From contig NZ_JAXOJT010000002.1 in assembly GCF_036663835.1 (NCBI RefSeq), positions 620,001 through 684,000 of the forward strand: a stretch of DNA of 64,000 nt, read 5' to 3'. The translations under genes were made by a program, and so were the position numbers. The DNA comes from Sphingomonas sp. LT1P40. GTDB lineage: Bacteria > Pseudomonadota > Alphaproteobacteria > Sphingomonadales > Sphingomonadaceae. This document shows positions 37,503 through 45,483 of this stretch, piece after piece (position 1 is the first letter of the stretch; every line of letters begins with the position of its first letter). The notes beneath the pieces are model-generated. The model worked only from the letters and a program-made list of their open reading frames with translations. It had not been told where the DNA came from and ran no database searches.

Positions 37503-38420
37503 ATGTCGAACCTGTTTCTGCGCGCGGGCACCGCGCTCACGCTGCTCTTCGTATCGCCTGCCGCACTCGCGCAAACGGCCCCCGTGCCCGCGCCAGCTGT
37601 CGAGACCAAGGACGCCGATCCGGCTTTGTGGGTGGTCAAGGACGCGGACACCACGATCTATCTGTTCGGCACCGTCCATATCCTGAAGCCGGGCCTTAGC
37701 TGGTTCGACGAGGCGGTAAAGAAGGCGTTCGACGAAAGCGGCGAGCTGGTATCCGAAATCGGCGCGACTCCCGATCCCGCCGCCATGCAGCCTTTGGTCA
37801 TCAAATACGGGGTCAGCATGACCGGGCCGACGCTGACCGAAAAGCTGCCCGAGAGCAAACGCGCCGCCTTTGCGAAGGCGATGGCCGATGCCGGCGTGCC
37901 GCTGGCTGCAGCCGACCGCTTCGATCCATGGCTCGCGGCGGTTCAGCTGTCGATGCTGGCGGTGGTCAAGGCTGGCTATGATCCGGCGAGCGGCGTCGAG
38001 GAGGCGCTGAACAAGGCCGCCAAGGCTGCGAACAAGCCGATCACAGGACTGGAGACGGTCGAGCAACAGTTCGGCTTCTTCGATTCGATCCCGGAAGAGG
38101 CGCAGGTCAAGTTCCTGGTCGAGACGGTCGACCAGCTGGCCGACGCGCCAGCCACGCTCGACAAGATGGTCGGTGAATGGGCAACGGGCGATGCCGACGG
38201 TCTCGCGGTGCTGATGAATGACGGGCTGAAGGCTGCGCCCGAACTGTCGAAAATCCTGCTCGCCGACCGCAATGCGCGCTGGGCCGAGTGGATCGACACG
38301 CGGCTCGACAAGCCGGGCGTGGTGTTCGTTGCGGTCGGCGCGGGCCACCTTGCCGGGGCCGAGAGTGTTCAGGCGATGCTGGAGAAGCGCAAGATCAAGA
38401 CGACGCAGATCAGATATTGA
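37503..38420 (+). CDS. TraB/GumN family protein, exported
   Basis: 305 residues with a signal peptide (MSNLFLRAGTALTLLFVSPAALA). Family motifs: ALWVVKDADTTIYLFGTVHIL near the start (the GTVH His is a predicted metal ligand), a central GVEEALNKAAKAANKPITGLET and the C-terminal GVVFVAVGAGHLAGAESV. TraB/GumN proteins are metalloprotease-like in structure; bacterial roles are unclear. ATG 37503 is set six bases after GGAG; an ATG at 37497 is too close to it. Confidence 0.88.
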   Translation: MSNLFLRAGTALTLLFVSPAALAQTAPVPAPAVETKDADPALWVVKDADTTIYLFGTVHILKPGLSWFDEAVKKAFDESGELVSEIGATPDPAAMQPLVIKYGVSMTGPTLTEKLPESKRAAFAKAMADAGVPLAAADRFDPWLAAVQLSMLAVVKAGYDPASGVEEALNKAAKAANKPITGLETVEQQFGFFDSIPEEAQVKFLVETVDQLADAPATLDKMVGEWATGDADGLAVLMNDGLKAAPELSKILLADRNARWAEWIDTRLDKPGVVFVAVGAGHLAGAESVQAMLEKRKIKTTQIRY

Positions 38421-38435
38421 AGGTGATGCCCGCGG

Positions 38436-39539
38436 CTACCGGCTGGTGACTGCGGGCGCATCCGCCCAATCCCCTTTGGGCAGCCGTGCCGGATCGAGCA
38501 TGATGTGGCGGATGCGTTTGCGGTTGTGCGTGTAGGTGATGTGGACGCGCCCGTCGCGCGCCTGCATCACCGCCGGATAGGCATAGCCGGCCGGCAGCAT
38601 CGCATTCTCCAGCGTCAGCACCCTGCGCCAGCTGACCCCGTCGTCGGACAGCGCGACGTTGATCGGATAGCGGAAGCCCTTGCCGGGCCGCTCCAGGCTA
38701 TGGCTGCTGTGGTTATAGACGATCAGTTGTCGCCCATCGGCCAAGGTCACCGCGTCGGTACCGGAATTGGGATTGGGCAGGTCGATCGCGGCGAGCGGCG
38801 ACCAGCTTTTGCCGCCGTCCTTTGACCAGGTCGTCGCCAGCATCCCCTGTCGCGTTCGCGCCACCGCCTGTAGCCTGCCGCCCGCATGCCGCAGTACGCT
38901 CGGCTGGATCGCGTCGATCCGCTCGGGCGAGGCGACCGGGGCCGAGCGCTGCCAGCTTTTGCCGCGATCCGCGCTGCGTTCGAAATGCAGCGCCCAGCGA
39001 TTGCCCGCCGCCTCGGTACTCGACGGCGACAACCATGTCCCGTCCGCCAGTTCGACCGGCTTGTTCTTGATCGGGCCGAGAATGCCGTCGGGCAAGCGGC
39101 GCGGCGCACTCCATGTTCGCCCGTCGTCGGGCGACGTGATGACCATGCCCCACCAGGTCTGCGGACTGGGTCCGACTTTGTAGAACAGGGTCAGCGGGCC
39201 GTTGCTCGGCTGGAACAGCACCGGGTTCCACGCGGGCTGGCGCGGTTTGCCCGGCGCGACCCCCTCGGCCACCTTGATCGCGCGCTGCCAGCGGCCGTCA
39301 GCATAGCGCGCAATATAGATGCTGACATCGGGATTGCGCTCCTTCGTCCCCCCGAACCACGCCGCCATGATCGTTCCCTCACGCGTTTCGACGATCGTCG
39401 AGGCATGAACTTCGGGATAAGGCGCGGTGTCAAAGGTAAAGCCTGCGCTGACCACTGGGGACGGTTGCGCAGTGGCAGCACCGGGTGCGAGAAAGACGAA
39501 GGCGAGCGCAAGCGCTGCGCGGAAATGGCTGCTGAACAT
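38436..39539 (-). CDS. Exported sialidase-like beta-propeller protein
   Basis: 367 residues with a signal peptide (cleavage after GAATA). The sialidase/neuraminidase-like six-bladed propeller is shown by four Asp boxes (SPDDGRTWS, SADRGKSWQ, SKDGGKSWS, SDDGVSWRR) and the family-like PYPEVHASTIVE and AWFGGTKE segments, matching an uncharacterised bacterial exo-alpha-sialidase group. No sialic-acid genes are nearby, so another sugar substrate is possible. No ribosome binding site is visible; the bases before the ATG are AT-rich. Confidence 0.85.
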   Translation of the reverse strand: MFSSHFRAALALAFVFLAPGAATAQPSPVVSAGFTFDTAPYPEVHASTIVETREGTIMAAWFGGTKERNPDVSIYIARYADGRWQRAIKVAEGVAPGKPRQPAWNPVLFQPSNGPLTLFYKVGPSPQTWWGMVITSPDDGRTWSAPRRLPDGILGPIKNKPVELADGTWLSPSSTEAAGNRWALHFERSADRGKSWQRSAPVASPERIDAIQPSVLRHAGGRLQAVARTRQGMLATTWSKDGGKSWSPLAAIDLPNPNSGTDAVTLADGRQLIVYNHSSHSLERPGKGFRYPINVALSDDGVSWRRVLTLENAMLPAGYAYPAVMQARDGRVHITYTHNRKRIRHIMLDPARLPKGDWADAPAVTSR

Positions 39540-39582
39540 ATAGTAATACTAATGGAGATTTGCGTGGCGTCGAGTCCGCGCG

Positions 39583-40341
39583 TCAGAACAGCTGCGGCTG
39601 ACGCTTGGGCGGCTCGACCGGTGCGCCGCCACGCCGCCGTGCCAGTTCGATCTCCGCCGTGTAGCGGATGTCGACATCGCGATCTGCCAGGAACTTGTCG
39701 AGCGAATCGTCGTCGATCTCGCTCCACGCCTTGCCGCGATCGGGGCCATAGCGCACGCGCGGCAACAGGCCGGGCAGCTTCGACCATTCGATCAGTTGCG
39801 CGACGCTGACGGTGTTGAGCATGTCGCGCAGGTGGAATGCGGTGACATAGGCGTCGGGGAACGCGCGATGCGCAGGCAGGCCCCGCTCATGCTCCATCCC
39901 CTCCGGCATCCGGTAATAGCGCAGGAATTGGTTGGAAAATCCGGGACTGTCGGTCCACAGCCTTAGCGCGCATTTGTACGTGCAGATCCAGTCGGCACCC
40001 CGTGTCAGCGCAGGCGTGCAAAACTGCTCCTCGAAACTTGCGCGATGCGCCGCCAGCGCCACGCGGCGCGGCCATGGGTTCAGGATCGGGCCGGTCACGT
40101 CGTGCCACCACGGCGCGTCCGCCACATCCTCGTCGCGGATATGATGAATCGCCATCGTCAGCGGCGGTATCGGACGTCCCGGATTGACCAGCCGGTTGCC
40201 GCCCTCGCCATAGAGTTCCCAGCGCCCGTCTGCGCCGATCGCGACATCCTGCCAGCCGATTTCGCACACGCCATGCTGCGGCGGCTTCTCGCCGGTGGTT
40301 TCGAGGTCGATGACGCGGATGATCTGGGGCGGTGGGGCCAT
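39583..40341 (-). CDS. DEDD-type 3'-5' exonuclease (DnaQ-like)
   Basis: 252 residues. Exo I motif RVIDLETTGEKPPQHGVCEIG with DLE at about 11-13, Exo II-like LAAHRASFEEQF near 100, and Exo III HRAFPDAYVTA (His and Asp with four-residue spacing) near 155-162 point to an active DnaQ-like nuclease. It resembles ExoX-type or stand-alone proofreading-like enzymes rather than the Pol III epsilon subunit. Start uncertain: ATG 40341 has GGAGG too close, and an in-frame GTG at 40365 is possible. It is divergent from a TPR gene. Confidence 0.85.
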   Translation of the reverse strand: MAPPPQIIRVIDLETTGEKPPQHGVCEIGWQDVAIGADGRWELYGEGGNRLVNPGRPIPPLTMAIHHIRDEDVADAPWWHDVTGPILNPWPRRVALAAHRASFEEQFCTPALTRGADWICTYKCALRLWTDSPGFSNQFLRYYRMPEGMEHERGLPAHRAFPDAYVTAFHLRDMLNTVSVAQLIEWSKLPGLLPRVRYGPDRGKAWSEIDDDSLDKFLADRDVDIRYTAEIELARRRGGAPVEPPKRQPQLF

Positions 40342-40437
40342 GCCTCCATGTGGCGATCCACGCACGGTTTGGCCACCCCGGCGTGCGAGTCAGAGATCGT
40401 CACTGGCGACCAGCCGAAACGGCGATATGCTCGACCC

Positions 40438-41604
40438 ATGTTTCTGGTCCGCTGCCTTCTTTCCGCACTCCTGATCGCCTGCGCGGTGCCGGCCAGCGCG
40501 GGCGTGAAGCTCGGACCGGCATGGCCGCGCTGCCTCGATTTTGCGGCGGGCGATGCCGAACGGGCACGCTTGATCAGCGCGCGGCGCACCGCGTTCGCCG
40601 ATTGCGACCGTGCAGTGCCGACCAGCCGATGCGCGTCGATCTGGGGCTATCTGGTGGTCGCCAGCCAAGACGTGGGCGACGCGACCACAGCGGAAGCCTA
40701 TGCGCCACTGTTCGTCGAGAGCAGGGGTACTCGCCCCCGTGCGGCATGGTTCGCCGACGTCTATCTCCGGTTGGCGGAGTGGATGGATCTACAGACGTGT
40801 TTCACGGAGGGAGAGCCGCTCTATCGCAAGGCACTGGCGCTGCTCGAAGCCGAGCCGACGAGGGTGCTGGACGTGGCCAGCACTTACAGCCTGCTTGGGT
40901 TGAACCTAAACGAGCAAAATCGCCCCGCAGAGGCGGAAGCGGCGATGCGCGCCGCGCTCGCCATCCGGACGAAGCTGTTACCAGCCGGCGACCCCGCGCT
41001 GCTTCAGACGTGGCAGGATATCGCCTATTTTCTGGAGGACCAGCAACGGTTCGCGGAGGCTGAACCGATCTACAAAATGTTATTCGATGCGCGCGAAGGG
41101 GTCCCCAGTCTCCAGGGACAGCTCGACCTTGCCGTTACTTACACCAACCTTGCCTATAATCTCGCCGGGCAGGGGCGGCTCGCGGAGGGCGAGGCACTGT
41201 TTCGCAAGGGGTTGAAAATGGCCATCCCGATCGTTGGAGAGCATGACCCGATGATCGCGAAAGGGCGCACCTATCTGGCCGCTATTCTGGAACAGCAGGG
41301 CAAAGGTACCGAGGCGGAGGCGATGTACCGGCAAGCACTGGCCGTGCTCGCCCGTGCCTCCGCCCTGGATCCCGATCGCGCACGCGTCATCATAGCGCTC
41401 GCCCGCTACCTTCAGGCGCAGGGTCGCTCTCCGGCGGAGGTCCGCACCTTGTTCCGCATCGCCGGGGCTGACGCCCGGCTCCGGCTACAATCGTTTACCG
41501 GCTTCTCGGCGGGCGCGCAGGCGGAATTGTTGCGGAACGCGCCACTCTATATCGGACAGGTCCGCGCTGCGTGGGACTTGTCGCGCGCTTCGCCGACGCG
41601 CTGA
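40438..41604 (+). CDS. Exported tetratricopeptide repeat protein
   Basis: 388 residues. Signal peptide (MFLVRCLLSALLIACAVPASA), then several TPR helices of the kinesin-light-chain type (42-residue repeat with PAEAEAAMRAALAIRTKLL; FAEAEPIYKMLFDAREGV; LAEGEALFRKGLKMA; GTEAEAMYRQALAVLARAS). Likely a periplasmic scaffold. Function unknown. It converges on pgmG with 20 bases between. Confidence 0.8.
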   Translation: MFLVRCLLSALLIACAVPASAGVKLGPAWPRCLDFAAGDAERARLISARRTAFADCDRAVPTSRCASIWGYLVVASQDVGDATTAEAYAPLFVESRGTRPRAAWFADVYLRLAEWMDLQTCFTEGEPLYRKALALLEAEPTRVLDVASTYSLLGLNLNEQNRPAEAEAAMRAALAIRTKLLPAGDPALLQTWQDIAYFLEDQQRFAEAEPIYKMLFDAREGVPSLQGQLDLAVTYTNLAYNLAGQGRLAEGEALFRKGLKMAIPIVGEHDPMIAKGRTYLAAILEQQGKGTEAEAMYRQALAVLARASALDPDRARVIIALARYLQAQGRSPAEVRTLFRIAGADARLRLQSFTGFSAGAQAELLRNAPLYIGQVRAAWDLSRASPTR

Positions 41605-41624
41605 CCACACTCCCGCGGCCGCGC

Positions 41625-43007
41625 TCAATGCGCCGCCTGTGGCCCCCGCTCCAGCCCGCTGGCCGCCAGCTGTTCGTCGATCATCGCAAGGAGCCGGTCG
41701 AGCGCCGCCTGGCTCAGCGCTTCGGCACGGGCGACCAGCACGTCCTGGGTGTTCGACGCACGCAGCAGCCACCAGCCATCTGGCGTGGTTACGCGCGCGC
41801 CATCGGTTTCGTTGACGTCGGCGCCGCTCGCCTTCAGCCGCTCCAGCACTTCGTCGATCACCGCGAATTTGCGGCTTTCATCGACCTGAAAACGCATCTC
41901 CGGCGTGTTGACGAACGCAGGCATCGCCCCGCGCAACTCGGTCAGCGACTGGCCAGTCGTGTGGACCGCGCCGATCAGCTGAACGGCGGCATATTGCGCA
42001 TCGTCGAACCCGTAATAGTCCTGTGCGAAAAAGATATGGCCGCTCATCTCGCCCGCGAGTGGCGACCCGGTTTCCTTCATCTTGGTTTTGACCAGCGAAT
42101 GCCCCGTTTTCCACATCAGCGGCTCGCCACCCAGTTCGGACACGCGGTCGAACAGCATCTGTGAAGCCTTGACGTCCGCGATGATCGTCGCGCCCGGTTG
42201 CTTCTTGAGCACAGGTACGGCCAAAATGGACAGAAGCTGATCGCCCCAAATGACGCGGCCTTCGCCGTCGATCGCGCCGATTCGGTCGCCGTCCCCGTCG
42301 AAAGCCAGTCCGAAATCGAGGTTCTTCTCCGCGACGAGCGCCTTCAGGTCGGCAAGATTCGCCTCCTCAGTGGGGTCGGGATGATGGTTCGGAAAATTGC
42401 CGTCGATATCGGTGAACAACGTGTGATGCTCGCCGGGCAGGAGCTTGACGAGCTTTTCGATGACCTCTCCAGCGGCGCCGTTGCCGGCGTCCCAGCCGAT
42501 CCGATACGAGCCGCCCGAGTAACCGGCGAACAGCCGACCGACATAGTCGTCGATGATATCGGCGTCGGTGACCGTGCCGGTGCCCTCTTCCCAGTCGCCC
42601 TCGGCAGCCAAGCGCCCAAGATTCTGAATATCGTCGCCAAAAAATGGGCGGTGTTGAAACACCATCTTGAAACCATTGTAATTGCCGGGATTATGGCTGC
42701 CGGTTATCTGTATGCCGCCATCCACTTCTAGCGTGGCCTCGGCATAATAGAGCATCGGTGTCGGACCAAGGCCGACGCGAACCACGTCGCAGCCCGATGC
42801 CGTCAGCCCGTCGATCAGTGCTGCCTCGAACGATGGCGAGGACAGGCGGCCGTCGCGGCCCACTGCCACCCGCGTGCCACCCGCACGGCGCAACAATGTC
42901 GCAAAACCGCGCCCGATCGCCCGCGCGTCATCCTCGCCCAGCGTCTGGCCGACGATCCCACGGATATCGTATTCGCGCAGCGAGGTCGGATTGAAACGAT
43001 GCGTCAT
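41625..43007 (-). CDS. pgmG: Phosphomannomutase/phosphoglucomutase
   Basis: 460 residues, the length of PgmG of Sphingomonas, which converts mannose or glucose 6-phosphate to 1-phosphate for exopolysaccharide and LPS sugars. Motifs of the alpha-D-phosphohexomutase family: YDIRGIVG, the phosphoserine loop [12 protein letters not shown] (Ser near 104), metal-binding DGDGDR (near 248), sugar-binding GEMSGHIFF and the C-terminal phosphate-binding [13 protein letters not shown] 43007 has GGGAG five bases upstream. It converges on the TPR gene. Confidence 0.93.
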   Translation of the reverse strand: MTHRFNPTSLREYDIRGIVGQTLGEDDARAIGRGFATLLRRAGGTRVAVGRDGRLSSPSFEAALIDGLTASGCDVVRVGLGPTPMLYYAEATLEVDGGIQITGSHNPGNYNGFKMVFQHRPFFGDDIQNLGRLAAEGDWEEGTGTVTDADIIDDYVGRLFAGYSGGSYRIGWDAGNGAAGEVIEKLVKLLPGEHHTLFTDIDGNFPNHHPDPTEEANLADLKALVAEKNLDFGLAFDGDGDRIGAIDGEGRVIWGDQLLSILAVPVLKKQPGATIIADVKASQMLFDRVSELGGEPLMWKTGHSLVKTKMKETGSPLAGEMSGHIFFAQDYYGFDDAQYAAVQLIGAVHTTGQSLTELRGAMPAFVNTPEMRFQVDESRKFAVIDEVLERLKASGADVNETDGARVTTPDGWWLLRASNTQDVLVARAEALSQAALDRLLAMIDEQLAASGLERGPQAAH

Positions 43008-43060
43008 GCTATCTCCCGGAGAATCTCTTGAGCGCCTAATCCGCGAGACCGACGGAAAGT

Positions 43061-43360
43061 TCAATCGTCGGGTTTGCGAAGCAGCGTGTCGCGCGCGGCA
43101 TTCACCTGTCGCGTCAGTTCCGGCGAGCCGCCGCGATCGGGGTGGACGGTGGTAATCAGGCGGCGATGTGCGGCGCGGATTTCCTCCGGCCCGGCGTCGG
43201 TGCCGACGCCCAGGATGGCGCGCGCCTCCGCATCCGGGCCGGTCGGCACCGGCGGCGGCGGGGCGGGTTTCGGCGTGCCGGGCAGCGGGCGGCCAAAGCC
43301 ATGCCACAGCTTCCAGCCGATCCAGCCGATCAGCGCGCCGATCAATAGCTTGAAGATCAT
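43061..43360 (-). CDS. Membrane-anchored J-domain protein
   Basis: 99 residues: an N-terminal membrane helix ([18 protein letters not shown]), a Pro-rich linker and a J domain at about 48-99 with HPDRGG ([11 protein letters not shown]). It resembles the inner-membrane DjlA/TIM14-type minimal J proteins. An ATG at 43378 is in frame but would overlap mipZ more. It likely stimulates DnaK at the membrane. It lies 10 bases after mipZ and is probably in the same transcript. Confidence 0.82.
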   Translation of the reverse strand: MIFKLLIGALIGWIGWKLWHGFGRPLPGTPKPAPPPPVPTGPDAEARAILGVGTDAGPEEIRAAHRRLITTVHPDRGGSPELTRQVNAARDTLLRKPDD

Positions 43361-43370
43361 GGCCGCGCCC

Positions 43371-44171
43371 TCATGCAAATAGCGGCATCGTGCTGGCGGT
43401 CTCGGGCAGCGCCAGTCCGGCCATCATCTCACGCAGTTCCTGCCGCGCCGCGACATGCGCCAGTGCCATCCCGCCGAACTCGCGGCTGTCGAGCATCGTC
43501 AGCCCCTTGGGGAACAGCTCGCGATAGATCACGCGCTCCGACAGACCGGGAATGACGCGGAAACCGACTCGCTTGGCCAGCTGGTCGATCGCCTCCGACA
43601 CGCGCTTCATGTTGCGCGCCTCGATATGCTGCATGCGGTTGCGCAGAACGACCCAGTCGATTGTCTGCCCGTCCGCCTTGGCGCGGCGCTTGCGCGAATC
43701 CCAGATCAGTTCCGAATAGAAGCTGGGGCGAATGACCTTGTACGTGTCGGGATCGACCTGTCCGATCAGGTCGAAATCGACGAAACTGTCGTTCATCGGC
43801 GTCACCAGCGTATCGGCATTGGTGATGGCGATGCGCCCGAACTTGTCGTCGCGCCCCGGCGTATCGACGATCAGGAAATCGGTATCCTGCCCCAGCCGCT
43901 CCAGCGATTCGGAAAAACGCGCGATATTTTCGCCATCATGTGTCTCGTAGCGTGGCATCGGCAGTTCACGCCCGCTACGCTTGATCGTCTCCGCTCGGTT
44001 ATCGAGATAGCGACCCATCGTGCGCTGGCGATGGTCGAGGTCGAGGCAAGCGACGCGCGCGCCCTTTGCCGCCAGGGCGATGGCGGTATGAACGGCGGTG
44101 GTGGATTTGCCCGTCCCGCCCTTTTCATTGGCGAACACGATCACATGCAGTCCGGTCGATGCTTCCGCCAA
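43371..44171 (-). CDS. mipZ: MipZ, division-plane positioning ATPase
   Basis: ParA/MinD-family ATPase that forms polar gradients via ParB and inhibits FtsZ assembly, placing the division site in alphaproteobacteria. 266 residues with deviant Walker A NEKGGTGKSTT, DLDHRQRTMGRYLDNR (MipZ-like switch region), DTPGRDDKFGR and the later QVDPDTY. No ATG exists near the N-terminus; TTG 44171 is chosen because GAGGAAG lies seven bases upstream. It is divergent from panC over about 97 bases. Confidence 0.93.
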   Translation of the reverse strand: MAEASTGLHVIVFANEKGGTGKSTTAVHTAIALAAKGARVACLDLDHRQRTMGRYLDNRAETIKRSGRELPMPRYETHDGENIARFSESLERLGQDTDFLIVDTPGRDDKFGRIAITNADTLVTPMNDSFVDFDLIGQVDPDTYKVIRPSFYSELIWDSRKRRAKADGQTIDWVVLRNRMQHIEARNMKRVSEAIDQLAKRVGFRVIPGLSERVIYRELFPKGLTMLDSREFGGMALAHVAARQELREMMAGLALPETASTMPLFA

Positions 44172-44268
44172 CGGATAACTTCCTCGATACCAATCCAGGT
44201 GATTGTCTGCCCGACCTAGCCCCCATAGAAGGCCGCGCTTCCCCGTCCATATCCAAGGCCTTGTGCGC

Positions 44269-45108
44269 GTGCAAACCATCCGTCAGCTTGCCGACCTCCG
44301 CGATGCCATTTCGGGATTCCGTTTGGCGGGTGAGCGTGTCGCCTTCGTGCCGACGATGGGCGCGCTGCATGCCGGGCATATGGCGCTGGTGGCGGAGGCG
44401 AAGCACGCCGCCCAGCGCGTGGTGGTGTCGATCTTCGTCAACCCGAAACAGTTCGCGCCGACCGAGGATCTGGCGAAATATCCACGGCGGGAGGCGGTCG
44501 ATTCGCGGATGTTGAGCGAAGCAGGCGTGGACCTGCTGTGGCTGCCGCCGGTCGAGGTGATGTACCCGGCGGGGCATTCGACCAATGTGTCGGTGTCCGG
44601 CGTCAGTGAGCCGCTGGACGGTGCCGCCCGCCCCGGCCATTTCGACGGGGTCGCCACCGTTGTCGCCAAGTTGTTCAACCAGGTCGCGCCTGACATCGCG
44701 CTATTCGGCGAAAAAGATTTTCAGCAGCTTGCGGTGATCCGCCGCATGGTCATCGACTTGGATTTCGATATCGACATACGCGGCGTGCCGACTCAGCGCG
44801 ACGATGACGGTCTCGCGCTGTCCTCGCGCAACGCATATCTCGCACCCGAAGATCGTTTGGCGGCGGTGGCGCTGCCGCGCGCGCTGGGGGTTGCGGCGCG
44901 CGCGATCGAGAAGGGGGATGATCCCGACGCCGTGCTTGTCACCGCTCGAACCGCGCTGACGGCAGCAGGGTTTGAGGTCGATTATGTCGAGCTGGCCGAT
45001 GCCGAAACGCTGGCCGCGCCGATTGCCGGTCGCCCACGCCGCCTGCTCGCTGCCGCCCGGATCGGCGGCACCCGCCTCATCGACAATATCGCGGTTGAAG
45101 CGGGATAA
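44269..45108 (+). CDS. panC: Pantothenate synthetase
   Basis: ATP-dependent condensation of pantoate and beta-alanine. 279 residues. Motifs: VPTMGALHAGHMAL (HxGH nucleotide site), FVNPKQFAPTEDLAKYPR, FDGVATVVAKLFN, FGEKDFQQLAVI and the KMSKS-like ALSSRNAYL. Starts GTG 44269; GTG 44263 is also possible and closer to AAGG. No panB or panD is in the window. Expressed divergently from mipZ. Confidence 0.95.
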   Translation: MQTIRQLADLRDAISGFRLAGERVAFVPTMGALHAGHMALVAEAKHAAQRVVVSIFVNPKQFAPTEDLAKYPRREAVDSRMLSEAGVDLLWLPPVEVMYPAGHSTNVSVSGVSEPLDGAARPGHFDGVATVVAKLFNQVAPDIALFGEKDFQQLAVIRRMVIDLDFDIDIRGVPTQRDDDGLALSSRNAYLAPEDRLAAVALPRALGVAARAIEKGDDPDAVLVTARTALTAAGFEVDYVELADAETLAAPIAGRPRRLLAAARIGGTRLIDNIAVEAG

Positions 45109-45135
45109 TCAGCGTTAACGATTTGGTTACCATGA

Positions 45136-45181
45136 ATGCCCCACGCTGTTCCCATGAGAACAGAAATCAAAAGTGGGGCAT
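45136..45181 (+). promoter_or_regulatory. Nested leader hairpin before the Sel1 gene
   Basis: Outer stem ATGCCCCAC (45136-45144) pairs perfectly with GTGGGGCAT (45173-45181), which contains the GGGG of the ribosome binding site. Inside lies a second hairpin, CTGTTC (45146-45151) with GAACAG (45158-45163). The start codon is at 45186. In RNA this would hide the ribosome binding site. Confidence 0.55.
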
Positions 45182-45185
45182 CGTC

Positions 45186-45482
45186 ATGGGCAGCAGTTAC
45201 AAGAGCGCACAATTCCTGATCGACAGCCGTCTGGCCGATGCCGCACGTGGCAACGCCGACGCGGCTTATGAACTGGGCATGGTCTATTCCAGCGGTTCGG
45301 CCGGTGTCGATGTCGACCTGATCGAAGCGCATAAATGGTTCAACATCGCCGCACTGAAGGGCAGCGAAAATGCCCCTTACATGCGCGCCGAAATCGCCGA
45401 CGACATGACCGCGCGCGAGATCATCGAAGCGCAGAAACAGGCGCGCGCCTGGCTTCAGATGACGACCCTGCGCGCGGCCTGA
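45186..45482 (+). CDS. Small Sel1-repeat protein
   Basis: 98 residues without signal peptide. One Sel1-like repeat is recognisable (DAAYELGMVYSSGSAGVDVDLIEAHKWFNIAALKG), followed by a Glu/Ala/Gln-rich helix (AREIIEAQKQARAWLQ). Likely an alpha-helical cytosolic binding protein. GGGG lies seven bases before ATG 45186, within a predicted hairpin. Its stop is two bases from the stop of the convergent topA. Confidence 0.8.
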   Translation: MGSSYKSAQFLIDSRLADAARGNADAAYELGMVYSSGSAGVDVDLIEAHKWFNIAALKGSENAPYMRAEIADDMTAREIIEAQKQARAWLQMTTLRAA

Positions 45483-45483
45483 A

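Noticed and set aside
45115..45132. CtrA box (TTAA-N7-TTAA) before the Sel1 gene
   Set aside because: Only the first half is intact; the second reads GTTA, too weak to report.
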